From Bacterioplanoides pacificum (lineage in GTDB: Bacteria > Pseudomonadota > Gammaproteobacteria > Pseudomonadales > Oceanobacteraceae), in assembly GCF_042648445.1 (NCBI RefSeq), contig NZ_JBHRYB010000001.1:248001-312000 (forward strand): DNA of 64,000 nt. Direction: 5' to 3'. Below, one piece after another: positions 27,442-36,453 of the stretch. The notes under the pieces are model-generated. The model was not told the origin of the DNA, made no database searches, and saw only the letters and a list, made by a program, of their open reading frames with translations. The position numbers were made by a program, and so were the translations under genes. Positions within the stretch are counted from its first letter, which is position 1, and each line of letters starts with the position of its first letter.

Positions 27442-27465
27442 TTGGTCGAAGCAAAGGGTTTTTCC

Positions 27466-28674
27466 GTGACTGAACTGGTTCTAATCCGTGTGACTGGGGC
27501 CGATAAGCCCGGGTTAACCGCTAACATCAGCGCCATTCTGGCGCAGTATGATGTGACCATCCTTGATATTGGCCAGGCCGAAATTCACGATACATTAACA
27601 TTGGGAATTCTGGCCGCCATCCCAGACCGGGCTGAATCGGCTCCGGTTCTGAAAGACGTATTGTTTAAGGCTCATGAACTGGGGCTGTCGGTACGTTTCA
27701 CTCCTGTAACTCCGGAAAGTTACGAAAACTGGGTAGCCGGACAGGGCAAATCCCGGCATATCGTTACCTTGCTGGCACGCACCATCGAAGCCAAAGCCAT
27801 TGCCGCGATCACCGCTATTGTGGCCGAGCATGGCCTGAATATCGATCAGATCAATCGTTTGTCCGGCCGCGTACCGCTGGCTCAGAATGAAGAAAATACC
27901 CGCGCCTGTGTGGAATTTTCAGTTCGTGGTGAAGCGGACCAGAGTGCCATGCGAGCACAGTTTCTGCAGGCAGCCAACGACCTGGGAGTGGATATCGCCT
28001 TTCAGGAAGATGATAAATACCGTCGCAGCCGTCGTTTGGTGGCGTTCGATATGGACTCCACTCTGATTGAAGCGGAAGTGATTGATGAGCTGGCTGCTGC
28101 TGCCGGAGTCGGCCAGCAGGTGGCCGAAATTACGGAACGGGCGATGTTGGGCGAACTCGATTTTAATCAGAGTTTCGAACAACGTGTTGCTTTGCTGAAA
28201 GGCCTTAACGGTGATGTGTTGCAGGGCATTGCGGAACGTTTGCCTGTGACGGAAGGGGCGGAGCGTCTGATCCGCAACCTGAAAGCACTGGGGTATAAAA
28301 CGGCTATCCTGTCTGGCGGCTTTAATTATTTTGGCCGTTATTTACAGCAAAAACTGGGCATCGATTATGTCTATGCCAATGAGCTGGAAATGGAAAAGGG
28401 AATTGTTACCGGACGGGTGACCGGCAAAGTGGTTAACGGTGAACGCAAAGCTGAGCTGCTGCGTGAACTGGCTGCTCAGGAAGATATCACTCTGGAGCAA
28501 ACCATTGCGGTAGGGGATGGTGCTAACGACCTGCCGATGTTAAGCATCGCCGGTTTGGGTATTGCTTTCCGCGCTAAACCTCTGGTGAGGGAAAATGCCA
28601 AAAATGCCATTACCACGCTGGGTCTGGACGGCATTTTGTATTTGCTGGGTTATCGCGATCGCGATATCGGTTAA
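27466..28674 (+). CDS. serB: phosphoserine phosphatase with ACT domains
   Basis: A HAD-family phosphatase of about 402 residues that completes serine synthesis by dephosphorylating phosphoserine. Residues 1-170 hold two ACT-type regulatory domains (VTGADKPGLTANISAILAQY; HIVTLLARTIEAKAIAAI). The HAD core shows motif I FDMDSTLIEAEVID, motif II ILSGGFNYF and motif IV VGDGANDLPML. I prefer GTG 27466, preceded by AAAGGG, over TTG 27442, because it puts the ACT domain at the N-terminus (MTELVLIRVTGADK). Confidence 0.95.
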   Translation: MTELVLIRVTGADKPGLTANISAILAQYDVTILDIGQAEIHDTLTLGILAAIPDRAESAPVLKDVLFKAHELGLSVRFTPVTPESYENWVAGQGKSRHIVTLLARTIEAKAIAAITAIVAEHGLNIDQINRLSGRVPLAQNEENTRACVEFSVRGEADQSAMRAQFLQAANDLGVDIAFQEDDKYRRSRRLVAFDMDSTLIEAEVIDELAAAAGVGQQVAEITERAMLGELDFNQSFEQRVALLKGLNGDVLQGIAERLPVTEGAERLIRNLKALGYKTAILSGGFNYFGRYLQQKLGIDYVYANELEMEKGIVTGRVTGKVVNGERKAELLRELAAQEDITLEQTIAVGDGANDLPMLSIAGLGIAFRAKPLVRENAKNAITTLGLDGILYLLGYRDRDIG

Positions 28675-28695
28675 CGGCGCAGTGATGCTGATAAC

Positions 28696-28730
28696 AAGCC
28701 CCGGGTCGCCAGACTGCGGGGCTTTTTTTT
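28696..28730 (+). terminator. rho-independent terminator of serB
   Basis: AAGCCCCG (28696-28703) and CGGGGCTT (28717-28724) form the stem; an uninterrupted T-run extends to 28730. It lies 21 bp after the serB stop, ahead of the convergent fimX gene. Confidence 0.92.
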
Positions 28731-28736
28731 GTGGCG

Positions 28737-30827
28737 TTATTCGTCGGTAAAGTCGAAGACCATACCGGACTGAGGTGCCTGAACATAATGGCCCTGAATA
28801 AAGTGAGCACCCATTTGCCACAGGCTGGCGACCGATGAGGCGCTTTCTACCAACGGTACAATGGTGCGTTTTTCTTCTTCATGCAGCTGCGCCAGCATTT
28901 CTTTCAGGTGTTTCTGGGCATCGCTGTTCTGGCTCAGTTCGCGGGTAAATGAACCGTCGATTTTAACGTATTCCACTTCCAGGTGTTGTAACGCATGGAA
29001 CGGATTCAGGGCACAACCAAAGCGTGACAGAGCCGTAGGAATACCACGTTCCAGCAAGCTGTGGGTAAAGTCCTGACATTGTTTCAGCGTCCGTCCGGCG
29101 TCTTCTTCGTTAAACTGGAAGATGGCTGCACCTTTCGGCAGTTTGGCGGCATTCAGTGCAACGCCAATCCAGTTAGCCAGGCTATCATCGGCCAGTGACG
29201 CAGCCGACAGGTTAATAAACATCCGCGTATTGTGACCTTTGGAGCGATGTTCACTGAGCAGTTTGGTGGTGTGCAGAATAACCCAGCGGTCGATTTTTCG
29301 TTTCAGGTCGTCGCTGATTTCAGTTGAGTTAAGGAACTCGCCGGCAGAAATATCGTCGCCGTTGTCCTGAGGTAAACGCAACAGGGTTTCGTAATGTTCG
29401 GTTTCGTCACCCCGCAGGTTAATCAGTGGCTGGAATAACAAGCGGAAGCGGTTGCCTTTCAGTGCGTCTTTCAGCTGTTGTTCCAGCTGGAGGCTGTTAT
29501 CTTCATCTTCGGCTTCTTTCGGCAGATACAGGTGAACGCCGTTACCGCGCTCGTGCCCTTCCTGCTTACGTACATCATCCGCAGCATGGTGTGCCTGCTG
29601 CAGAATATCTTCCGGCCGCGAGCTGTTTTCAGTAATCAGCGCGATACCGATACTGGATGTGACTGTGATGGTGCGTTTATTCGCCTCAATCAGCATCTTC
29701 TCAATGTGTGCGCGCAGCTGTTCGGCTCGCTGTAACGCATGTTCGGCATCAATACCCATCAGAATAAAGGCAAAAATATCTTCGCCGATGCGTGCCAGCC
29801 GGGCGTTGTCTGGCACCTGTTTACGCAAAGCGTCGGCCAGAGTGGTGATGACGGTATCCGAATGATTGATACCAATTTCACTTTTCACCTTATTAAACTG
29901 GTCGATGTTGATATAAAACACCGCGCCGGTTGCGCCTTTGATCACGGCGCTGTCGACGGCGTGTTCCAGCTGTTCATTAAAGAAGCTTTTGTTATACAGG
30001 TGGGTCAGCATGTCGTGGCTGCGCACTTCCTGTAATTTTGCTTCCAGTTCCCGGCTGTTGGACTGGCCACGAATCACCACCTGGGTGCACTGTTCCTCGG
30101 CGTAGGTCGCCGGAGTAAATTGCATGGTCATGGCAAAATCGGCGCCACTACCATCAACTCCGGTCAGGTTCAGTTCGCCGGACTGTTGTGACTGTTCGTA
30201 TTTTTTCAGGAAGGCTTTGAATTCTTTCTGAGCGTTGACGTGCACCATATCCATGATGGGCATGCCTTCCAGTTCTTCAGCCGACTGGTAGCCAAATAGT
30301 TCGAGGTAAGCATCGTTCGCGTAAACGTGCATGCCGTCGTGAATATAGGCGACCGCATCTTTGGAGCTAGCCAATAATGCCTGGCTGCGCTTTTCCGCTT
30401 CGCGCAGCTTAACCTCAAGCAGCCGTTTTTCACGGCGATTGTGCAGATGCTTCAGTTCACGCTGAATCACCATCAGCATGACATTGGTTTCTTCCAGTGG
30501 AACGACGCTGGATGCGCCTTTTTTGAAGGCCGCTTCGAAGGTAATGGCATCCAGATCTTCATGGGTCACCAGAATTAACGGCAGGTCTTTATTAAGACGC
30601 TGAATCTGCTTTTGCAGCTCAGTCCAGTCGATTTCGTTGGCCTGAGGCTGGGTAATCACCAGATCCCAGGACTTCTCCTGCAGCTGCTCGACGAAGTCCG
30701 CCAGAGAAGTAATCTGATGTGCACGGGTTGCATTACCTGAATTGCGTAACATGCTGACGATGTTTTCAGCGTGGTTATCAGTTTCAGTTAGCAGCAGCAG
30801 GTGCAGTGTTTCTCTGTTTACGGACAT
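28737..30827 (-). CDS. fimX: FimX-like cyclic-di-GMP receptor
   Basis: A protein of about 696 residues with a receiver-like domain lacking a clear phospho-Asp (residues 1-120), a PAS domain (about 140-250), a GGDEF-like domain and an EAL-like domain. The GGDEF site is degenerate (RIGEDIFAFIL near 349) and the EAL motif reads YETLLRLP (near 478), so catalysis is not expected. This arrangement and its place beside serB match Pseudomonas FimX, which binds cyclic di-GMP through its EAL domain and controls type IV pilus assembly and twitching. The start at ATG 30827 is preferred over GTG 30854 because a TATAAT lies just upstream. Confidence 0.9.
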   Translation of the reverse strand: MSVNRETLHLLLLTETDNHAENIVSMLRNSGNATRAHQITSLADFVEQLQEKSWDLVITQPQANEIDWTELQKQIQRLNKDLPLILVTHEDLDAITFEAAFKKGASSVVPLEETNVMLMVIQRELKHLHNRREKRLLEVKLREAEKRSQALLASSKDAVAYIHDGMHVYANDAYLELFGYQSAEELEGMPIMDMVHVNAQKEFKAFLKKYEQSQQSGELNLTGVDGSGADFAMTMQFTPATYAEEQCTQVVIRGQSNSRELEAKLQEVRSHDMLTHLYNKSFFNEQLEHAVDSAVIKGATGAVFYINIDQFNKVKSEIGINHSDTVITTLADALRKQVPDNARLARIGEDIFAFILMGIDAEHALQRAEQLRAHIEKMLIEANKRTITVTSSIGIALITENSSRPEDILQQAHHAADDVRKQEGHERGNGVHLYLPKEAEDEDNSLQLEQQLKDALKGNRFRLLFQPLINLRGDETEHYETLLRLPQDNGDDISAGEFLNSTEISDDLKRKIDRWVILHTTKLLSEHRSKGHNTRMFINLSAASLADDSLANWIGVALNAAKLPKGAAIFQFNEEDAGRTLKQCQDFTHSLLERGIPTALSRFGCALNPFHALQHLEVEYVKIDGSFTRELSQNSDAQKHLKEMLAQLHEEEKRTIVPLVESASSVASLWQMGAHFIQGHYVQAPQSGMVFDFTDE

Positions 30828-30855
30828 ACCGGGCTCGGAAAATTTAAAAGACACG

Positions 30856-30861
30856 ATTATA
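30856..30861 (-). promoter_or_regulatory. candidate fimX -10 box
   Basis: A perfect TATAAT on the minus strand, 28 bp before ATG 30827. The -35 region is only a T-rich run. Confidence 0.35.
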
Positions 30862-30942
30862 AATATCGCGGGGCAAAAAAAAATGTCCGAATCAGGCCTA
30901 ATTAGTCAGTAACTGACATAACTCGTCATTTTTTACGTCCTT

Positions 30943-32748
30943 TTACAGCTTATTCCAGATAGAGTCAAAGTCGTCGTCGATACTCGTTGGTGTGCTCTGC
31001 AGATTGGTGTGGCGTTGCTGGGCGCCACCGGTGGCCCGAAACTGGAACTGGCCAAAGCTGCTGGTTGAGGCCAGACGTTTGGTCAGCTGATAACGACCCT
31101 GCTCCGTTTCAAACATAAGCTCAATTTTATTGCCGGTACGGAACGGCATACGGGGTAATAACAAGGTGGCTGGCTGGGCAATCGCTTTAATCGCCGGCAA
31201 TAACAATGCCCGCATCAGAGGGCCGTTGCTGCCGGTTTTTTGCAACAGCCGGGCCGCGCCGATTTCTGCTTTTGGGGCCAGCAATTCGATGCCCAGCTGG
31301 GTGCCTTCGTTGCGCAGATGGCGAATCCAGCGAATCACACCAATGGACCAGTGGCGGATACCACCTTCCTGAATACCAATCAGTTCTCCGGCCTGAATGC
31401 TGGGTGGCACATTGCCATTCCAGTGCAGGCAATAGCCTCCCGGGCTGCTGTTAATCAGGTCTACCTCATGAGAGGGGTATTTAATTTGTTGTTCGCCGTC
31501 GTCATCGTCCTTTTTGTGTTTGTTAATAAACTCAATGGCGTCGATGTTCATGGTGGGGTTGTCGGCGATGCGGGAACCACCGGCGTCAAAGGCGTTAGCC
31601 CAGACATCGTCGGTGCTGGTTTTACCGGTATCCGGTTGTGTTGCATCCCCCTCCACCGCTTTCGGCTTCAGGCGCGCCAGCATCAGCTCGAAGTCGGTCA
31701 TGCCACCGCTGTAATAATGGGTCGCAGACAGGCCGATGCAGAGCCGGATCTTTCCGTCGCTGGGGCTGCGGCGGAATGAGCGCTGCCAGTGGATGCCCCA
31801 CGATTGAATGGCATGGGACAGCAGGTTGTCGCTCAGTTTGCCCGGTACGGTAATTTTATGGCTGCCGCCTGGGTTCGCTGCCCACAGCTTCAGTGCTTTT
31901 ACCAGTTCTTCGGTGTTGAGGCTGCGGAATAATGGCTTCTGGGCATCACGCAGGTGCTGACGGTATTGTCCGGGGCGGTCACGGTGCAGGTTGATGATAA
32001 ACAGCGCACTTTCATCGTCGGCGTCGGTCAGGCTGACATATTCGGCCCACAGCTCACTGGCATCGTACAGCTGCGCCAGATCCTGCTGGCGCAGATTATT
32101 CGGCTTGGCGGTGCCGAGTAAATGAGCCCGGACAAACACATCTTTGATGGTGGAACTGGATAAAAACCGGGTTTGACGATCACTGACCTGGTACGCCGTC
32201 AGGCCGTTCATTTCGGCCAGCAGCAACAGCTGGTTTACTTCCAGCCAGGCGTGTTCCGGTGGCTGACAATACAGCTGAAAGGCCCGAAGTATGGTCTGAC
32301 TGGTATCTGCAATGGCGCGATGAATCGCCAGGGTGACAATTTTTGAGGGTTTATCGGCTGCGCTCAGCCGCGCGATGCTGTGTGCCACCACCAGTTTGTA
32401 ACCGGTGGCCAGGTGGCCTTGCAACGCCTGGCTGAGATTGGCAATTTTCAGTTGCTTTTCGTTCAGCGAAATCGATGACTGCAGGAAATGTTTGTTCAGT
32501 AAAGTGCAGATGGAGTAGATGTAAGGACGGATCACTTCCAGCACTTTAAAACGTAATAACGGGTCGGTATCCCACTGATTCAGTTCACGAATCGCATGAT
32601 ATAAACGACGAGCGGACTCACCGGTATTCGCCATAGGCAGTTCTTTAGCCCAGCGGGTGATACCTTCAACGTTTCCGGCACAAATCGTTGGCTGAGCCAG
32701 CGGAGTGGCCGGAATATGTAGTTTGATTGGCGCTTTCGGGCTGTCCAT
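30943..32748 (-). CDS. large PilZ-like protein (PA4958-type)
   Basis: A 601-residue soluble protein. The first 350 residues are alpha-helical without a recognised domain. The C-terminal part (about 430-500) looks like a PilZ barrel: HEVDLINSSPGGYCLHWNG recalls the D/NxSxxG strand, followed by GELIGIQEGG and the GVIRWIRHL strand pair. The first RxxxR arm is not obvious. It lies next to fimX in the order seen in Pseudomonas (PA4958-PA4959), which suggests a cyclic-di-GMP output protein for pili or surface behaviour. AGGA is 5 bp before the ATG. The domain call is moderate. Confidence 0.7.
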   Translation of the reverse strand: MDSPKAPIKLHIPATPLAQPTICAGNVEGITRWAKELPMANTGESARRLYHAIRELNQWDTDPLLRFKVLEVIRPYIYSICTLLNKHFLQSSISLNEKQLKIANLSQALQGHLATGYKLVVAHSIARLSAADKPSKIVTLAIHRAIADTSQTILRAFQLYCQPPEHAWLEVNQLLLLAEMNGLTAYQVSDRQTRFLSSSTIKDVFVRAHLLGTAKPNNLRQQDLAQLYDASELWAEYVSLTDADDESALFIINLHRDRPGQYRQHLRDAQKPLFRSLNTEELVKALKLWAANPGGSHKITVPGKLSDNLLSHAIQSWGIHWQRSFRRSPSDGKIRLCIGLSATHYYSGGMTDFELMLARLKPKAVEGDATQPDTGKTSTDDVWANAFDAGGSRIADNPTMNIDAIEFINKHKKDDDDGEQQIKYPSHEVDLINSSPGGYCLHWNGNVPPSIQAGELIGIQEGGIRHWSIGVIRWIRHLRNEGTQLGIELLAPKAEIGAARLLQKTGSNGPLMRALLLPAIKAIAQPATLLLPRMPFRTGNKIELMFETEQGRYQLTKRLASTSSFGQFQFRATGGAQQRHTNLQSTPTSIDDDFDSIWNKL

Positions 32749-32923
32749 GCGTTCCTACTATTGGTTATAAAACAAACAATTAACCGATAATCTGCTGCGT
32801 ACAGTTAAACCCCAGTATAGCCAATTTGCCTTAAGTGCATGTGAGCATTGACAAAAGATTGCGGCGTATCGGGTAAAAGAGTGTAAAACCGTCGCGGATT
32901 CCTTTCCCAGGCAGCTTTTCCGC

Positions 32924-33940
32924 TCAGCTTGGCAGCAGGGTTTTGTGGCGTTTGCCACCTTCCTCCCGAACCAGTCGCGGAATCAGGTAACCGGGCAATA
33001 TTTGCTGTAATTGTTGGTGCAAATGCCGGGCCTGGGATTCCGGCACATCATAGTGGGCTGCCCCTTTGACCGGATCCAGTAGGTGAAGGTAATAAGGGAC
33101 TATGCCAAATTCAAACAGTTGTTTGTTTAACTCAGACAAATCTCTGAGTGAATCATTCACTTGTTTCAGCAACACCGCCTGGTTCAGCAAAACTACGCCA
33201 CTGTGCTGCAGTTGTTTAAAACGGAACAGGTCGTTTTCTGACAACTCGTTGGCGTGATTGATATGTAATACACAACTAACGGCTAACCGGCTGTCCGCCA
33301 GCATATGGCAAAGTGCGGTGGTAATTCGCTGCGGAATCACTACCGGCAGGCGGCTGTGAATGCGTAACCGGCGCACATGAGGAATGGCTTCAATCTGTTG
33401 CAGCAGTTGTTGCAGGTGCTCGTCCTGCAGCATCAGGGGATCACCGCCGCTGAGAATGACTTCTTCGATGCTGTTATCGTTGCGGATGTAGTCCAGTGCC
33501 TGTTGCCATTGTTTGCGGCTGAGACGGTTGTCCTGATAAGGAAAGTGGCGACGAAAGCAGTAGCGGCAGTTGACCGCGCAACCCGAAGCTGCCAGCAGCA
33601 ACACCCGGCCATGGTACTTGTGGATAATTCCCTGCTGGATATTGGCGTGTTTTTCAGCCAGTGGATCAGTGATGTAACCAGTGACTTCCAGCGTCTCTGC
33701 CTGTTGCGGCAGTACCTGTAGCAGCAGTGGGTCCTGAGGGTTACCTTTTTGCATACGGTCTGCGAACGGGCGGGGCACCAGCAACGGGAAATCGCGGCAG
33801 GCCTGCTCGCTCAGCTCAACATCCGCCGGCTGCAGATTGAGGTAATGCAGCAGCTCACTGGCCTGACGGAATGAACCGGCCAGCAGCTGACGCCAATCTT
33901 GTGGCTCTACAGCGTCGCTGGTTCGGGTTATGATAGACAC
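32924..33940 (-). CDS. epmB: EF-P beta-lysine 2,3-aminomutase
   Basis: A 338-residue radical SAM enzyme that converts (S)-alpha-lysine to (R)-beta-lysine for EF-P modification. The [4Fe-4S] motif is CAVNCRYCFRRHF (CxxxCxxC), followed by EEVILSGGDPLMLQDE and RLRIHSRLPVVIP. The PLP-lysine region lies near the C-terminus. It is shorter than clostridial lysine 2,3-aminomutase, as expected for EpmB. It is divergent from efp with only 36 bp between the start codons, and epmA follows efp, so the full cassette is present. Confidence 0.96.
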   Translation of the reverse strand: MSIITRTSDAVEPQDWRQLLAGSFRQASELLHYLNLQPADVELSEQACRDFPLLVPRPFADRMQKGNPQDPLLLQVLPQQAETLEVTGYITDPLAEKHANIQQGIIHKYHGRVLLLAASGCAVNCRYCFRRHFPYQDNRLSRKQWQQALDYIRNDNSIEEVILSGGDPLMLQDEHLQQLLQQIEAIPHVRRLRIHSRLPVVIPQRITTALCHMLADSRLAVSCVLHINHANELSENDLFRFKQLQHSGVVLLNQAVLLKQVNDSLRDLSELNKQLFEFGIVPYYLHLLDPVKGAAHYDVPESQARHLHQQLQQILPGYLIPRLVREEGGKRHKTLLPS

Positions 33941-33976
33941 TTTGATACGAATTCCTACAAGTAATCAGGTTTTAAC

Positions 33977-34543
33977 ATGGCGAATTATTCTACCAACGAA
34001 TTTAAATCAGGTCTTAAGGTGATGCTGGACGGTGATCCGTGCTCTATCGTAGAGAACGAATACGTTAAGCCCGGTAAAGGACAGGCATTTAACCGGGTTA
34101 AACTGCGCAACCTGAAAAACGGCCGGGTCTGGGAACGTACTTTCAAATCCGGTGAATCGCTGGAAGGCGCGGATGTGATGGAATACGACATGGAATACCT
34201 GTACACCGATGGTGAATTCTGGCATTTCATGGCGAAAGACGGCTCGTTTGAGCAACACGGCGCGTCTGAAGAAGCGTTGGGTGATACCGTCAAATGGCTG
34301 AAAGAGCAGGAGACCTATGTGGTGACCCTGTTTAACGGTGCGGTGTTGACCGTTGCACCACCTAACTTTGTTGAACTGGAAGTGACTGAAACCGATCCGG
34401 GCCTGAAGGGCGATACCGCCAATGGTGGCTCTAAGCCAGCGACACTGAGCACCGGTGCGGTGGTCAAAGTACCGCTGTTTATTAACATTGGTGAAGTACT
34501 GCGGATCGATACCCGTACCGGCGATTACGTCGGTCGTGCGTAA
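33977..34543 (+). CDS. efp: translation elongation factor P
   Basis: A 188-residue EF-P of three beta-barrel domains that rescues ribosomes stalled at polyproline stretches. The modified lysine is K34 in YVKPGKGQAF, the type that EpmA beta-lysylates. Other marks are VMLDGDPCSIVENEYV and the end domain PLFINIGEVLRIDTRTGDYV. It lies between epmB (divergent) and epmA (downstream), which supports the beta-lysine route over rhamnosylation by EarP. Confidence 0.98.
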   Translation: MANYSTNEFKSGLKVMLDGDPCSIVENEYVKPGKGQAFNRVKLRNLKNGRVWERTFKSGESLEGADVMEYDMEYLYTDGEFWHFMAKDGSFEQHGASEEALGDTVKWLKEQETYVVTLFNGAVLTVAPPNFVELEVTETDPGLKGDTANGGSKPATLSTGAVVKVPLFINIGEVLRIDTRTGDYVGRA

Positions 34544-34572
34544 CCGATAAGCCATTTAAGCATTCGATTTTC

Positions 34573-34602
34573 AGGGAGCGTTCGCGCTCCCTTTTCTGTT
34601 TT
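34573..34602 (+). terminator. rho-independent terminator of efp
   Basis: AGGGAGCG and CGCTCCCT pair around a TTCG tetraloop and are followed by TTTCTGTTTT. It lies 30 bp after efp and just before epmA, so it may act as a partial stop that lowers epmA expression relative to efp. Confidence 0.8.
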
Positions 34603-34614
34603 GGGAGAACGCCG

Positions 34615-35529
34615 ATGATACCGGACTGGCGTCCCGGGGCCTCTGTGGCCAGCCTGCAGCTTCGTGCCCGGCTAAACGGCCTGATACGGCAGTTTTTTGC
34701 TCAGCGTCAGGTGCTGGAGGTGGAAACCCCTGCGTTGTGTCAGGCACCTGTGTGTGATCCGAATATCGATCCCATCCCGGCTGATGGCCGCTATTTGCAT
34801 ACCTCACCGGAATACGCCATGAAGCGTTTGTTGTGTGCCGGGGTGGGCGATATTTATCAGTTATGTAAGGTATTTCGCCGGGCTGAAGCGGGCAGTCGTC
34901 ATAATCCGGAATTTACCATGCTGGAGTGGTACCGGGTTGGCTGGCACCACCGGCAGCTAATGGATGAAGTGCAGGCGCTGCTGCAGCTATTGCTGGCTGA
35001 GCGGGTTAACGGTCGGCTGGACCTGAGTTATCGCCAGGCGCTGCAGCAATTTGCCGGACTCGACTGGCTGTCTGCCAGCGATGCCGACATTGCTGAGCGT
35101 GGCCGGCAACTGGCCGGCGCTGATTTACAACTGGGGCGCGATGGCTGGCTCGACCTGATTATGAGCCACCAGGTAGAGCCGCAACTACCGGCCGATAAAT
35201 TGGTTTTTATCTCTGATTACCCGGCTTCTCAGGCGGCACTGGCGAAGATTCGTGGTCAGGGACAGGCGGCGGTAGCGGAACGTTTTGAGGTGTATTTTAA
35301 CGGCATCGAGCTGGCCAATGGTTACCACGAGCTGACCGATGCTGCTGAACAGCGGCAGCGCTTTGAGCAGGAGGCGCAGGGACGTGCTGTTGATCAGTCG
35401 TTACTGGCAGCGATGTCCGCTGGTATGCCGGCGTGTGCCGGGGTTGCACTGGGGATCGATCGTTTATTGATGCTGCTACTGGATAAACCGATGGATCAGG
35501 TGCTGAGCTTTTCCTGGGATCGTGCCTGA
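34615..35529 (+). CDS. epmA: EF-P--(R)-beta-lysine ligase
   Basis: A 304-residue class II lysyl-tRNA-synthetase-like enzyme without the anticodon-binding domain. It activates beta-lysine and attaches it to K34 of EF-P. Class II motifs are visible: VLEVETPALCQAPVCDPNID, motif 2 YQLCKVFRRAEAGSRHNPEF, and motif 3 AGVALGIDRLLMLLL. GGGAG lies 7 bp before the ATG. It follows efp beyond a terminator. Confidence 0.97.
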   Translation: MIPDWRPGASVASLQLRARLNGLIRQFFAQRQVLEVETPALCQAPVCDPNIDPIPADGRYLHTSPEYAMKRLLCAGVGDIYQLCKVFRRAEAGSRHNPEFTMLEWYRVGWHHRQLMDEVQALLQLLLAERVNGRLDLSYRQALQQFAGLDWLSASDADIAERGRQLAGADLQLGRDGWLDLIMSHQVEPQLPADKLVFISDYPASQAALAKIRGQGQAAVAERFEVYFNGIELANGYHELTDAAEQRQRFEQEAQGRAVDQSLLAAMSAGMPACAGVALGIDRLLMLLLDKPMDQVLSFSWDRA

Positions 35530-35531
35530 TC

Positions 35532-35560
35532 GTTTTCAGCCCGGCAACCGGGCTGAAAAC
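35532..35560. other. perfect hairpin between epmA and psd
   Basis: GTTTTCAGCCCGG (35532-35544) and CCGGGCTGAAAAC (35548-35560) pair perfectly around CAA. It sits between two convergent genes. Neither strand has a T-run outside the stem, so it is an unusual, at best weak, bidirectional stop. Confidence 0.5.
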
Positions 35561-35573
35561 CGTTCGCGGCTGA

Positions 35574-36443
35574 TCAGCCAGCGTTAATTTCACCCAGCTG
35601 TTCACCCATACGTAAAGGTGAACCGGCGCTGAGATTTTCCTGCCATTGCATTTTGTCTTTTTCAAAACACAACACAACCGTCGAACCCAGCAGGAAACGA
35701 CCCATCTCTTCACCTTTTTCCAGGGTGATCGGTTGTGGGCTCGGGTACGAGGTGACACGCAGCTCACGCTTCGGCGGCGTGACCAGGCCATGCCAGACGG
35801 TTTCTACCGCTGCCACGATCATGGCACCCACCAGTACCATCGCCATTTGCCCCAGTTCGGTGTCAAAAATTGCCACCACCCGCTCGTTACGGGAAAACAG
35901 CCGCGGTACATTTTCGGCTGTGGTCTGGTTAACGGAAAATAAATCGCCAGGCACGTAAATCATTTCGCGCAGGGTGCCGGTAACCGGCATATGCACCCGG
36001 TGGTAATCTTTTGGTGATAAATAAATGGTGGAAAACTCGCCGCCCATAAAAGGTGCGGCACGATCGCTGTCACCCCCGAGCAGTTCAATCAGAGAATAAT
36101 CCTGACCTTTAGCCTGAAAAATGCGGCCATTCTCGATTGGACCTAACTGCGACACCGCACCATCGGCGGGCGAGACCAGAACGTTTTCACCGTCTGCAAC
36201 AGGTCGTGCCCCGGGTTGCAATTCACGGGTGAAAAAATCGTTAAAACAGCGGAAGTCTTCCGCCTGCTGGCGTTCGGCTTCGTCCATATTAACGTCGAAC
36301 TGTTTAATAAACCCTTTAATTAACGGGTTTTTAATCCAGTCGATTTCTGTCGCTGCCAGTGCACCAACTGTACGAGACAGCAGGTGTTGGGGAACCAGAT
36401 ACTGGCTGGCAATAAATAATTTATCTTTTACAGAAGTACTCAC
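35574..36443 (-). CDS. psd: phosphatidylserine decarboxylase
   Basis: A 289-residue proenzyme that makes phosphatidylethanolamine at the inner membrane. It self-cleaves at the LGST motif (GRFLLGSTVVLCF); the Ser becomes the pyruvoyl group. Other marks are DFFTRELQPGARP, SPADGAVSQLG, KDYHRVHMPVTG and VPGDLFSVN. GTG 36443 gives the normal family length and has TGAGG 7 bp upstream. A longer frame to 36521 would run 68 bp into rhdA. The order rhdA-psd matches Pseudomonas. Confidence 0.96.
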   Translation of the reverse strand: MSTSVKDKLFIASQYLVPQHLLSRTVGALAATEIDWIKNPLIKGFIKQFDVNMDEAERQQAEDFRCFNDFFTRELQPGARPVADGENVLVSPADGAVSQLGPIENGRIFQAKGQDYSLIELLGGDSDRAAPFMGGEFSTIYLSPKDYHRVHMPVTGTLREMIYVPGDLFSVNQTTAENVPRLFSRNERVVAIFDTELGQMAMVLVGAMIVAAVETVWHGLVTPPKRELRVTSYPSPQPITLEKGEEMGRFLLGSTVVLCFEKDKMQWQENLSAGSPLRMGEQLGEINAG

Positions 36444-36453
36444 AATAATGTCC

